A DNA stretch of 64,000 nucleotides. It comes from WRGT01 sp964450405 (GTDB taxonomy: Bacteria; Spirochaetota; UBA4802; UBA5550). The notes beneath the pieces are model-generated. The model was not told the origin of the DNA, searched no databases, and saw nothing but the letters and a program-made list of their open reading frames with translations. The stretch covers positions 1-64,000 of the forward strand of contig CAYVCQ010000018.1 of NCBI GenBank assembly GCA_964450405.1, read 5' to 3'. Shown here piece after piece: positions 1-9,400 of the stretch (position 1 is its first letter; the number at the start of each line of letters is the position of its first letter). A program made the translations under genes and the position numbers.

Positions 1-300
1 AACTTACCCTACGGTATAAACCGGTATGTGCATGAGCTGACCACCACGACCACGAGTACGAGGTTAAATAAAGTAGGGGTTTTGCTCAAAATGGGTTTCA
101 TTAATTATGTTTTCCTTATAGAATAATTAAATGAACAAAGTGCGGTAAAAATTGTCAAGTTTTTTTGGAAAAAAAATAACTGGATAGAAATTTTATGACC
201 TCACCCGATTCGAGACAGGTATGCATTCGAACTTTTTTTAGGGAGCTGATCTTAAAAGAGATCAGTTCGGAGTGGCAATTATATTATTTGAAAAAGGTAT
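1..300. other. Left-edge non-coding stretch
   Basis: No coding region or RNA gene can be supported here. The first 70 bases are mixed in composition, and the rest is AT-rich with A and T runs. It lies downstream of the minus-strand lipoprotein gene, beyond its terminator. Confidence 0.5.
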
Positions 301-329
301 AAAAAAAGCTGCCCATATCCCAGGGCAGC
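301..329 (-). terminator. Rho-independent terminator of the lipoprotein gene
   Basis: A perfect 7-bp stem (GCTGCCC / GGGCAGC, 308-314 and 323-329) has an 8-nt loop. Read on the minus strand it is followed by seven U residues. It lies about 30 nt after the stop codon of the 361-930 gene, as expected for an intrinsic terminator. Confidence 0.85.
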
Positions 330-360
330 CAGTTAAGAATTAAAACAATTCTATATAGCT

Positions 361-930
361 TTAATTATTGTTTATTCCAGCAAAACTTAAGTTTTCAAGT
401 GTGCCACCATTGACTGTAATGGTGCCCAGTATACTAACTGTGGTGTTTGGAAATATTGTGTGACTATAAGTCATAGCTGTTATTGTATATACTGTTCCCC
501 CGTAAGTTACTGTTAATGAAGAAGGGGCGGATAAACTATATTTTGTTGTGTTTGAAACAGTATTCCTTTCAGATGAAAGTGTGAATGATCCATTTACTGA
601 TACAGTTACGGGGACATCCTGATCATTGTAATAAGTGTAAGAATAACCTACTAAATTAGATACTGTGAATGACCAGGAATAAATCCCAGAACTTAAAGTG
701 CGAGTACCTGTAAAATGTTGTGTTCCCGAGTTTAAAGTTAAACTGCCTGAAGTAAGAAAAGCTCCGGTTGAACGGTCAATTGCAGTAGCAAGAGCCATTC
801 CAATATTTGTATTAAGGGTGGTCGGTGGAATTATAGTTGCTGGTGTAGTACTACTACTTGAAGTACCTGAGCATTGAGTAAGCAAAAGGCTTATCATTAT
901 TGAAAATATGGTCATTGAAATTTTTTTCAT
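361..930 (-). CDS. Putative secreted lipoprotein, function unknown
   Basis: This 189-aa protein has a basic N-terminus, a hydrophobic stretch and a lipobox-like LTQC ending at Cys20, so export and lipidation are likely. A Ser/Thr-rich linker (residues 20-40) follows. The remainder is rich in Ser, Thr, Tyr and Gly with an alternating beta-strand pattern, suggesting a small beta-sandwich exposed on the membrane. No family is recognised. An AGGAG-type ribosome binding site sits 9 nt before the ATG, and a clear terminator follows the stop. The gene stands alone, divergent from the MORN-repeat gene. Confidence 0.75.
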   Translation of the reverse strand: MKKISMTIFSIMISLLLTQCSGTSSSSTTPATIIPPTTLNTNIGMALATAIDRSTGAFLTSGSLTLNSGTQHFTGTRTLSSGIYSWSFTVSNLVGYSYTYYNDQDVPVTVSVNGSFTLSSERNTVSNTTKYSLSAPSSLTVTYGGTVYTITAMTYSHTIFPNTTVSILGTITVNGGTLENLSFAGINNN

Positions 931-1458
931 TTAAAAATGTCTCCTGTTTGTTTTTGAATTTAGTTCAAATTTAAGGATATAAAAAAAGAGCATTTGATCA
1001 AGTCAATCTTTTTATTAAATTGTTGATAATTTATTAATTTAATTAATCAGGTACTTAAATGATTACAAGAAAAACTAAACTTAAAACTTAAATGAAATCT
1101 GTGCAGGATCTTGGAAGCGGATTACTCCGATTTTTTATTCTCACTTAATTTCAGCTTATTCCCTCCGGACATTAACCGGAATTAAAGTTGTAATGACTTT
1201 TTTTGTTTGGAAAACTGGTTCAAAACTGGAGCTCGACCACCCTCTTCCGGCCAATGGCAGAGAGAGGACATGTTATATTTTGCCACCAAAAAATGAGCAG
1301 TGACAAGATATTCAGTAAACAGAAAAATGCCCATCCTGATGATTTAAGAATTTTTTTTGGAGGATAAGAAATTTTTTTTTCAATAACCTATAGCAATTGT
1401 TTAATAATAAATGTATATTAAATGAAGATTTTACATTACAGGGACAGGAGCGTACACT
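931..1458. other. Divergent intergenic region, no gene
   Basis: This spacer of about 530 bp separates the minus-strand lipoprotein gene from the plus-strand MORN gene and should contain both promoters. It is AT-rich with two T runs near 1350-1380. A short GC-richer patch near 1240-1270 contains an imperfect inverted repeat (CCTCTTCCGGCC / GGCAGAGAGAGG). No conserved ORF or RNA structure was found. Confidence 0.5.
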
Positions 1459-2019
1459 ATGCTGAAAAAATTAATAGCCGTTTTATTTATAGTTACAATG
1501 TCATTTACATTGCTCATTGCGCAGGAGGAGGGGGATGACCCGGGTGCAGCAGCGGCTAATGACCCGGGAACATGTGTAAGCGGCAATTGTGAGAATGGTA
1601 AAGGGAATATGACCTACCAGGATGGAGGGAGTTACACCGGTCAATTTAAAGATAGTCAATTTGATGGAAAGGGCACCTATATATGGGGAGATGGAACAAA
1701 ATATGAAGGCGACTGGAAAGAAGGAAATTACGCCGGAAAGGGTACAATGACATATCCCGATGGGATAAAATATGTAGGATTATGGAAAGACGGCCAGAGG
1801 AACGGAATTGGCACCGAGACATGGCCCGACGGCGGAAAATACGTTGGTGTATATAGAGACGACAAACGGAACGGGCAGGGTACATATACATGGGCAGACG
1901 GCACTAAATACACAGGGCAATGGGCTGATGATGAGTATTCAGGTCAGGGTAAAATGACATACCCGGACGGGATTGTAGAGGAGGGAATCTGGCAGAACGG
2001 GGTTCTGGTGGAGGACTAA
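1459..2019 (+). CDS. Secreted MORN-repeat protein
   Basis: This 186-aa protein has a Sec-type signal peptide (residues 1 to about 21, ending LLIAQ), a short acidic linker, and a Cys-containing segment (CVSGNC). Six consecutive MORN-type repeats of about 23 residues then run from about residue 44 to the C-terminus, with the pattern Y-x-G-x-W/F-K-x-G-x-x-x-G-x-G-x-x-x-Y/W-x-DG. MORN repeats form extended beta-hairpin stacks and usually serve as binding scaffolds. The export signal places this one in the periplasm or outside the cell. An AGGAG lies 8 nt before the ATG. No enzymatic domain is attached, and the ligand is unknown. Confidence 0.88.
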   Translation: MLKKLIAVLFIVTMSFTLLIAQEEGDDPGAAAANDPGTCVSGNCENGKGNMTYQDGGSYTGQFKDSQFDGKGTYIWGDGTKYEGDWKEGNYAGKGTMTYPDGIKYVGLWKDGQRNGIGTETWPDGGKYVGVYRDDKRNGQGTYTWADGTKYTGQWADDEYSGQGKMTYPDGIVEEGIWQNGVLVED

Positions 2020-2715
2020 AGTTTTAAACAGGAATTGGGGGGTTTGTAAAAATTGAATTTTATAGATGGAGAGAAACAGTATTGCTCTCCGCCCCCTCTC
2101 TGGCCGTTGTGCTAAAACCCCGCTTTTTGGGCTTCCTCTCCGTCTTGACAGTGTTATCACAATGAACACCTGTTGAGACACAAAGGATGTCTTAATCTTC
2201 TCTTTTATAAACATCGTAGTAATAGTCTCCTATCTAATGAATGGAGAGGTTAATGAAAAGAAATATCTATTTTAGCGGAATATACATCCGCAAATTTTGT
2301 AAAACCTTACATTCGTTCCATTAAACAAATATAGCAGGGGGATTTATATTTTTTTTACTGGAAATCTATTACATATAAAACAATAAATTATTTTATATGT
2401 AATTCAATACTGCTCTTTTAACATCAGATTACACCAAGTCTATTTCCCGCAATAGAATACATAAAAAGTTGAAGAATCGAAAGCCCCATATATCCGCATA
2501 ATTCTACAGTTTAAAGTTAAAAAAATGTTGAGTAAAACAATAATGTACCAGCAATTCGCGTTTTATTGGTAACAATATTATATACAGGTTGACTTTCATA
2601 ATAGCGGAATGAATAGATTTTTATTTTATATTTATATTGAAATCAGTGGTTTTAGCATAAATATAGATTAAATTAATACTGATACACGGAATAAAACATC
2701 AGCCGGGAGTTTTCA
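2020..2715. other. Intergenic region with a remnant of the palindromic repeat
   Basis: Nearly 700 bp without a supported gene. At about 2089-2106 the sequence CCGCCCCCTCTCTGGCCG is the reverse complement of the right arm of the palindromic repeat found between the kinase genes, so this looks like a decayed copy in opposite orientation. The rest is AT-rich. TTGACT at 2589 followed by TAGATT after 19 nt is a weak promoter candidate for the metallopeptidase gene. Confidence 0.5.
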
Positions 2716-4521
2716 ATGAACATTAAAAATTATCAAAAAAAAATATATAGGATGCTGATATCAGGTGTTATTCTGTCAATTGCTGCAAACATCGGCTGCC
2801 GGGGAAATGATAGCAGCACTAATGGTGGAATACGGTATGTAGCTGTTTCACAATCAGACACCTATAGCGGAACAAATGAAGTTTTCAAGGTTGCTACATC
2901 GGGGAATGCAGAAATAACTCATAATTTGGATGTAGGCAGTACACCGAAAACAGTATATTATATATTTACCAATACAAATCTTACTGCCGATAAAACCTCT
3001 CCTTCATTCGTGGCAAATTTCATGGATCAGGTGGATGATGGAGATTTTTCACTGGATAGACCTTCATTTTCAGAGAGTTCAACTTCTGATATATCCAACA
3101 GTCTGCAAAGAGGTAAACCTGAAATAACAGAGTTTAATAATAATCCCTGGAAATATGCCGGTGCAGAGAAAACTGAAGATACCGGAAGAAATAGTTCAAT
3201 GAGCATCAATATATCACCTCCTATGAAATCTGCTGTAAATGATTCTATCAGCTTTATGAATGGGTCAACATCAGATCTAATTCCATCGCACTGCCGGGCA
3301 GTTGTTACTGTTGGAACAAAAACATTGAACATCTGGGTAGCCGATGATTGTTGGTCTGCCTGGGTTGCAGGTCCAGTGAAGGCCAATTATATTACACAGA
3401 CCATGGTGGATGCAATGGCAGCCAAATTTTTAACAGCAGGTGCTAATAATGATGTATATGACTGGGTTACAAATATATATGGAGCAGAATGGGGAACTCA
3501 CGGATATCCGAATCTTATAGCTGCTGACAATAATATTCATATACTCCTTTATGATATTGATGGAGACAATAGTACCACCGGTGGGGTTCTTGGATTTTTC
3601 TGGTCAAAGGATAATTTCAAATCAACCGGGACAAATTCTGTATCCTATTCTAATGAAAAAATAATGTTTTATATGGATGCTGTAATGTATGCAACACCGT
3701 CCGGAGGTTGGGATATTGCAGACCCAATGCCTGCGGAGATTATCTCAACACTTGCACATGAGTTTCAGCATATGATAAGTTTTTATCAGAAGAATGTTTT
3801 TAATGGTATTACAAGTACAGATTCATGGATAAATGAAATGTGTTCAATGGTAACTGAAGATTTGCTTGCAGATAAACTTCAGGTGAATGGACCAAGAGGT
3901 GTTGCATACGGTACAGCGGGTGCCGGTACAAGTGGTAATACAAATGGAAGGCTTCCCCGTTTTAATTATTGGAATGATGTTTCGCTTCCAGTATGGCTTA
4001 CAGGAAGTAATGTTTATAATAGCTATTCAATATCATATGCATTCGGTGCATATTTGGCACGGAATTACGGAGGTGCTACGCTTTTTCAGGATATTGTTAA
4101 AGGTGTCTCCGGTCAAAGTGTATATGGTGATTATAGAGATGTTGTTCAAGCAGTAAAAGCTCATGGCGGAGCAGCCGATATAACTATGGGTGATCTTATG
4201 AGAGACTGGGGCGCTGCCGTTGTTCTCTCAGATCACACAAGTATCAGTTCACCTGGAAAATTTCAATACAATACTGGTGCATCCACTAGCAGCACAATAA
4301 ATTCTGTTGCATATAATCTCGGATCAATTAATCTTTTTAATTATTCGTTTGGATTGTGGAATGAACCAAAGTGGTATTCAACAACCGATTTGAATAACTA
4401 TAGTTCAGCCACAATGAATAAAGGATCAAATATTTACGTTAAAGAATCTTCTGTGACCGGTATGAGAACAAAAACTTTCCGTATGCTTGATGGAGTAAAA
4501 CTTACTGTGGTGGTCAAGTAG
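2716..4521 (+). CDS. M30 (hyicolysin)-like zinc metallopeptidase lipoprotein
   Basis: This 601-aa exported protein has a lipobox-like Cys at residue 28 (NIGC), as in relaxed spirochaetal lipoproteins. The zinc signature HEFQH lies at residues 348-352, with Glu349 as the catalytic base. INEM at 372-375 supplies a candidate third ligand, Glu374. This layout, a large beta-rich N-terminal part followed by LAHEFQHM and a downstream Glu helix, matches the M30 family, whose members degrade extracellular proteins. GGGAG lies 8 nt before the ATG. The small lipoprotein gene follows after 2 nt, so the two are probably co-transcribed. The substrate cannot be told from sequence. Confidence 0.8.
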   Translation: MNIKNYQKKIYRMLISGVILSIAANIGCRGNDSSTNGGIRYVAVSQSDTYSGTNEVFKVATSGNAEITHNLDVGSTPKTVYYIFTNTNLTADKTSPSFVANFMDQVDDGDFSLDRPSFSESSTSDISNSLQRGKPEITEFNNNPWKYAGAEKTEDTGRNSSMSINISPPMKSAVNDSISFMNGSTSDLIPSHCRAVVTVGTKTLNIWVADDCWSAWVAGPVKANYITQTMVDAMAAKFLTAGANNDVYDWVTNIYGAEWGTHGYPNLIAADNNIHILLYDIDGDNSTTGGVLGFFWSKDNFKSTGTNSVSYSNEKIMFYMDAVMYATPSGGWDIADPMPAEIISTLAHEFQHMISFYQKNVFNGITSTDSWINEMCSMVTEDLLADKLQVNGPRGVAYGTAGAGTSGNTNGRLPRFNYWNDVSLPVWLTGSNVYNSYSISYAFGAYLARNYGGATLFQDIVKGVSGQSVYGDYRDVVQAVKAHGGAADITMGDLMRDWGAAVVLSDHTSISSPGKFQYNTGASTSSTINSVAYNLGSINLFNYSFGLWNEPKWYSTTDLNNYSSATMNKGSNIYVKESSVTGMRTKTFRMLDGVKLTVVVK

Positions 4522-4523
4522 TT

Positions 4524-4811
4524 ATGAAAAATCTGATTCCGTTTTTAGCATTTATAATATTGGTATCGTGCATGGGTGAAATGAAAGGTGTAATATCTGT
4601 AAAGGGTAATGAACCTCATACATATCTTGCGTTTACGGCAGAGAATGGTGATACTTACCAGGTCGAAGGGTCCATGGTGAAAGAGCTTAAGGAAAAATAT
4701 CAGGGTGCAAAGGTTAAGCTCAATGGCAAACTGATTAAAGAGAAGGATAAGTCGTCCTTTGGTCCGGGTATTATTGAGGTTACTGAAATAGTTGAAGTTT
4801 ACAAAAACTGA
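4524..4811 (+). CDS. Small lipoprotein, possible OB-fold
   Basis: This 95-aa protein has a short signal sequence ending in the lipobox LVSC (Cys16). The mature 80 residues alternate short beta strands and Lys-rich turns (TYQVEG, KVKLNGKL, IIEVTEIVEV), a pattern compatible with a small OB-like barrel. No family can be named. It begins 2 nt after the metallopeptidase stop codon and is followed by a strong terminator, so it is the last gene of that transcript. A role as partner or inhibitor of the protease is possible but rests on gene order alone. Confidence 0.7.
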   Translation: MKNLIPFLAFIILVSCMGEMKGVISVKGNEPHTYLAFTAENGDTYQVEGSMVKELKEKYQGAKVKLNGKLIKEKDKSSFGPGIIEVTEIVEVYKN

Positions 4812-4844
4812 TTCATTTAAAATTTTTTAGTTTAGATTATTGAA

Positions 4845-4870
4845 AGGGTGCCCGGTCGGCACCCTTTTTT
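4845..4870 (+). terminator. Rho-independent terminator
   Basis: A perfect stem GGGTGCC / GGCACCC (4846-4852, 4858-4864) with a 5-nt loop is followed by six T residues. It lies 35 nt after the small lipoprotein gene and ends the metallopeptidase transcript. Confidence 0.9.
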
Positions 4871-4915
4871 ATCATCATCCAAATTATTTATTCTGCAGTC
4901 CTTATGGCTGCACTG

Positions 4916-4949
4916 TTGAATGCTGAAATGAGGCTAAATCAGCATTCAA
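4916..4949. repeat. Perfect 11-bp inverted repeat
   Basis: TTGAATGCTGA (4916-4926) is mirrored by TCAGCATTCAA (4939-4949) around a 12-nt loop. No T tract follows on either strand, so it is not a standard terminator. It sits between two converging genes. Confidence 0.6.
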
Positions 4950-5017
4950 TGACGCCGCAGCTTCTTTAATAGCGTTTGATCAAATTCAGACTATGCAAAA
5001 CATTTAGACAGATTAGT

Positions 5018-5749
5018 TTAAGGATTAATTCTGCCCTGATAAATATCGAGCGGCACAACCCAGCCATGTTCTACGAGAAGTTTATCTCCGTCATCATAAA
5101 GAATAAACAGTTTATTGCCATTCACTTCGCCGATAGTACCAGGATACCATTTCAGATTGGTCCACATGGAAATAACTTTATCTCCTGCTTTGTACTGATG
5201 CCTGTTAAGCATGTATCCGCCGGAAGTAACGGTATGATTGTAGTTGTCCGGATAGAAAACTGAGATTAAATTTCCGTTAACAGCGGTTACTTTTGCAGGA
5301 TAAAAATGCCCGTCAGTCCAGAGAGCAAAAACAGGATCGCCGACATCTACAGATGCCGGATCAATTGCGGGTTTTATTATTGCAGTCTTATCCGTCGATT
5401 CATCAGAGGAAGACTCTTCAGAAGCTTTCGAGTATCGGTAAACTGTCATTCCCTGAGCCGCCTTAATCCAGAGAACTTTATTTTTCCCTTCTGCTTTACA
5501 TTTTGCTATAGTCTGCATGGGGAAGACAACTTTTAGAAGAACAATTTTACCGTCAATCCGGAAGTACAACTGATCACCCATCTGCAGTTCAGTGGCAGCA
5601 GATGGGGAACCGACGATAATTTCACCGCTTGATTTATCAACATGATTAATGATGCCGACCTTTTGATCGCCCGCAGCCCATAGCATACCACCGGTAAAAA
5701 CAAAAAGTGATACAAGAAAAACTGAAAAAACTTTCAAATAAAAATTCAT
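5018..5749 (-). CDS. Secreted protein with two Tudor-like repeats
   Basis: This 243-aa protein starts at the ATG at 5749. A GTG 12 nt upstream would extend it by four residues, but the TGAGGATT that would serve as ribosome binding site lies between the two. Residues 1 to about 26 form a signal peptide ending LWAA. A beta-rich part (27-105) and a Ser/Asp/Glu-rich linker (about 106-125) follow. Then come two similar units of about 45 residues (GDPVFALWTDGHFYPAKV and GDKVISMWTNLKWYPGTI), each resembling a Tudor/Agenet-type barrel with W-x-x-G/L-x-x-YP and a second strand rich in aromatics and Asp. Such folds bind peptides or modified side chains. The ligand of this exported form is unknown. Confidence 0.7.
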   Translation of the reverse strand: MNFYLKVFSVFLVSLFVFTGGMLWAAGDQKVGIINHVDKSSGEIIVGSPSAATELQMGDQLYFRIDGKIVLLKVVFPMQTIAKCKAEGKNKVLWIKAAQGMTVYRYSKASEESSSDESTDKTAIIKPAIDPASVDVGDPVFALWTDGHFYPAKVTAVNGNLISVFYPDNYNHTVTSGGYMLNRHQYKAGDKVISMWTNLKWYPGTIGEVNGNKLFILYDDGDKLLVEHGWVVPLDIYQGRINP

Positions 5750-5804
5750 ATAAATCCTCACCGTAGATATTTGATTATATTTAGAAAAGAAATTAAGGCT
5801 CTTC

Positions 5805-6055
5805 CCGGAATGTTGGGATAATAATTAATTTAATTCAAACCTTTCTGCCCCCTATCTTCGCCCCCTATCCCCCAGAGGGGGCATAATTTTTCTTCTGATA
5901 CGGTCATGTTGTTTCGAAAATCTTTTGCAAGCTCAACGATATAAGCAGGTGTTTTAATATTGCTATGATTCATAAATTCACTAATAATTTTCCTCCTGCG
6001 TGCCCCCTCCGGGGGACAGGGGGATATAGGAATGTAAATTATCCCAACATTCCGG
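5805..6055. mobile_element. MITE-like element with 18-bp terminal inverted repeats
   Basis: CCGGAATGTTGGGATAAT (5805-5822) is exactly mirrored at 6038-6055, enclosing about 215 bp. Inside are GC-rich palindromic blocks (CCCCCTATCCCCCAGAGGGGG near 5860-5880 and CCCCCTCCGGGGG near 6003-6015) and the first 47 codons of a DUF559-like gene on the minus strand. No transposase is present. A further ACATTCCGG copy lies near 6231. It is probably a non-autonomous dispersed repeat, and no target-site duplication was confirmed. Confidence 0.6.
5830..5973 (-). pseudogene. Truncated DUF559-type endonuclease-like start
   Basis: Translating 5973 to 5830 gives a 47-residue open frame whose middle part, LAKDFRNNMTVSEEKL, matches the typical N-terminus of DUF559 (Vsr-like, very-short-patch-repair fold) proteins. 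The expected LW-x-x-LR continuation is replaced by the GC-rich palindrome, which encodes PLWGIGGEDRG before a stop. An AGGAGG lies upstream. The catalytic part is missing, so this is a remnant carried by the repeat element and not a functional gene. Confidence 0.5.
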
Positions 6056-6324
6056 AATTAGCTAAAAAGAAACTATTAATATAATACAAAACAATAAATA
6101 AAAGTCAAATTATATAGAGGAGTTTACCCGTTACACACTGCGTGAAGGATTGTAGTGGAAATCACGCTCCGGGTTTTGTGGGGTCTGAACATTCTGTAAC
6201 ATAATTATTTATATAAGGGGGGAGAATTTAACATTCCGGCGGGGCGGGATTGGAGCGGAAAGCCTGACCCTGAAGTCTGCCACATACTTATTTATTGCAT
6301 AGATGTAATTTCCAGTCACAAAAA

Positions 6325-6361
6325 GCCGCTTCAGGGGCACGCCCGGAGCGGCATATTTTTT
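6325..6361 (+). terminator. Terminator-like hairpin upstream of the first kinase
   Basis: GCCGCT (6325-6330) pairs with AGCGGC (6347-6352) and is followed by ATATTTTTT. It lies just upstream of the kinase promoter and follows no plus-strand gene closer than 1.5 kb. It may insulate the promoter or end a short unannotated transcript. Confidence 0.5.
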
Positions 6362-6371
6362 CCGGATAAAT

Positions 6372-6400
6372 TTGACAATTTCCTTAATTTCTGTTATATT
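6372..6400 (+). promoter_or_regulatory. Sigma-70-type promoter of the PocR-PAS kinase gene
   Basis: TTGACA (6372-6377), a 17-nt spacer and TATATT (6395-6400) give a near-consensus promoter. Transcription would start near 6407, leaving about 40 nt of leader before the ATG at 6447. The upstream in-frame TTG lies inside the -35 box, which argues against a longer protein. Confidence 0.7.
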
Positions 6401-6446
6401 CCGATTTTATTGCATATTTCGTAAAATATTCCCGGAGCAGGGTGAT

Positions 6447-9400
6447 ATGGAGATCGGAAAAGGGAAAAAGCTTCTACTTGTTGAAGATGAGCCGATCATC
6501 TCTATTGCCACGTCTAAAATGCTCAAGAAAAGGGGCTATGAGGTAATAACTGTAAATAACGGTGCAAGGGCCGTTGAAATGGCTTTAACCGACACTTCAT
6601 ATGATCTTATTCTTATGGATATAGATTTAGGCCTGGGGATAAACGGACCTGAGGCGGCGCGTCAGATTCTTGAGCTGCACAATATACCTATAGTTTTTCT
6701 TACATCTCACGCCGAGCAGGAAGTAGTCGAGATGGTGAGAGAGATAACCCGCTACGGTTATGTAATAAAAAATTCAGGGAACTTTGTTCTTCTATCATCC
6801 ATCGACATGGCGTTTGAACTTTTTGCATCTCATGAAAGATTGAAGGCTTCTGCGGATTATCTCCGCGCCAGCGAGGAGAGTGTAAAGTCCAAACTCGATA
6901 TCATTCTTTCTCCCGAGGGAGATATAGGTGAGCTGGAGCTCGGTGATATTGTTGATATAATGACAATTCAGTCGATCATGGAGGATTTTAATTATATTAC
7001 AGAGATGGGGATGGCCATCGTTGATCTCAAAGGTGAGGTGTTAGTTGAGACGGGCTGGCAGGATATATGTACAAAATTTCACAGGGTTAATCCTGATTCA
7101 TGCCGGCACTGTATTGAGAGCGATACTACATTTTCTAAAGATGTAGCTCCCGGAACATATAAGCTGTATAAATGCAAAAATAACATGTGGGATATGGCCA
7201 CTCCTGTCGTTGTGGGTGGAAAACATGTGGGCAATCTTTTCCTGGGGCAGTTTCTGTTTGAAGATGATGTTATTGATTATGATCTGTTCCGGGAACAGGC
7301 GAAGGAGTACGGGTTTAACGAAAAGGAGTACATCGCAGCCCTGGAGCGTGTACCAAGATGGGGGAGAGACAGAGTTTTTAACGCAATGTCCTTCTACATA
7401 AAACTTCTGAATATAATTTCCAAACTCAGTTACAGTAATATCAAACTTGCAAAGACTTTATCGGAACGTGACCGTTTCTTCGATCTTCATAAGGAGAGCG
7501 AGGCGCGTCTTAGTGAAATTACAGATAATATGGTCGACCTGGTTGCGCGGCTTGACAGGGAAAATTATTATCAATATGTATCACCCTCTTTCCTTAAAGT
7601 TCTGGGATATAAACCGGATGAGCTTATAGGTAAATGGTCTCCGGATCTAGGTCATCCATCGAGCAGAGAAAAAGATATTAAAGAGATGGGGAAAATATGT
7701 TATGCCGGAGAGGGTTTAACTGAATTAAGGCTGAGGCATAAAGATGGAAGATATCTCTGGTTTGAGGTTACCGGGAGATATCTTTATGATGATACAGGTG
7801 GTGTTACAGGGAGTGTTTTGGGGGGCAGGGACATCACTCAAAGAAAAATTGCCGAGAAAAAATTACGTAAAAGAGATAAGCAGTACAAAGATCTCTTTGC
7901 AAGTATGATAGATGGTTTTGCCCTTCATGAAATTATTGTTGATGACTATGGTCATCCCGTGGACTATATTTTTCTTGAAGTGAACCCTGCATTTGAAAAG
8001 CATACCGGTTTAGACGCTGATTATGTAGTTGGAAAAAGGGTAACTGAGCTGATGCCCGATATTGAACCGTACTGGATTGAGACTTATGGCCAGGTTGCGT
8101 TTACCGGTGTACAGCTTACTATTGAAAATTTTTCACAAAGTCTGAATAAATGGTTTAAGGTAACAGCCTATTCTCCTGAACGGGGTTATTTTGCTACAGT
8201 TTTTGAAGACATTACTGACCGCAAAAAAGGTGAAGTTCTTTTAAAGGAGAAGGATGAGCGGTACAAACGTCTGTTTGATTCTGTGGTCGGATATGTTTAC
8301 ACTGTTTATATCGAAAATAAAATTCCAGTAAAGACAGTTCATGGTCCGGGCTGCGAGGCCATTACGGGATATACTCCGGATGACTTTTTATACGATCCGG
8401 AGTTGTGGTACAAAATGATTTATCCCGACGATAGAGGGCGTGTAATATTATTTGCATCGGATATTATCAACAAGGGAATTTTTTCTCCTGTCGAGCACCG
8501 TATTAACTGCCGCGACGGATCTGTGGTGTGGGTGAGAAATACTCCGGTTCCGCATTATGATGCTGATAATGTATTAATTGAATATGACAGTATAATTGCC
8601 GATATCACAGAACGTAAAGTAATAGAGACATCTCTGAAAGAGAGTGAGGCGAGATACCGTTATATTATTCAGAAAAATCCTATATCAATATTTCTTATAA
8701 GAAATGGAAAATATATTTATGCCAACTCCGCGGCGCTGGTGAGGCTTGGATATAAATACTCCAGTGAAATTGTAGGAATGGACTTTGATAGAACTGTTTC
8801 TTCGTCAGATATGGACGAGATAGCTAAAAGAACAGTAAGACTGTTGAATGGCGAAAACAATCCTCCGATGGAGCTTACACTTGTAAGGCCGGATGGTGGT
8901 AGTAGTCTGACAGAGGCGACATTCTTTCCTATTAATCTTTCTGATGGCCCCGCAATCCTGGTTATGGCACAGGATATAACAGATCGGAGGATGCTGGAGA
9001 AGAAAATTCTTCATGAAGAGTTTAAATTTAACGCTTTGACAGAGAGCAGTACGGCCGGGATATACTTTACCGACAAAGATGGTGATTGCGTTTATGCTAA
9101 TAGAAGCTGGCTTGAAATGTCCGGCCTTACAATGGATGAAGCAAAGGGTAAAGGGTGGATGAATGCATTGCATCCTGATGATAAAGATAGTATTGGAGAA
9201 AAGTGGTACGAATCGGTTAAGAGTAATGGACGCTGGAGTTTTGACTACCGCTTTGTGAATAAAAAAGGGGAAACAGTATGGATTAATGGAACTGCTGCGG
9301 CGATATATAATCCGGAAAGCGGGCTTTCAGGATATGTTGGAACTAATATAAACATTACTGAAAGTAAAGCTGCAGAGGAAAAGATCCAATCTCTCCTTAC

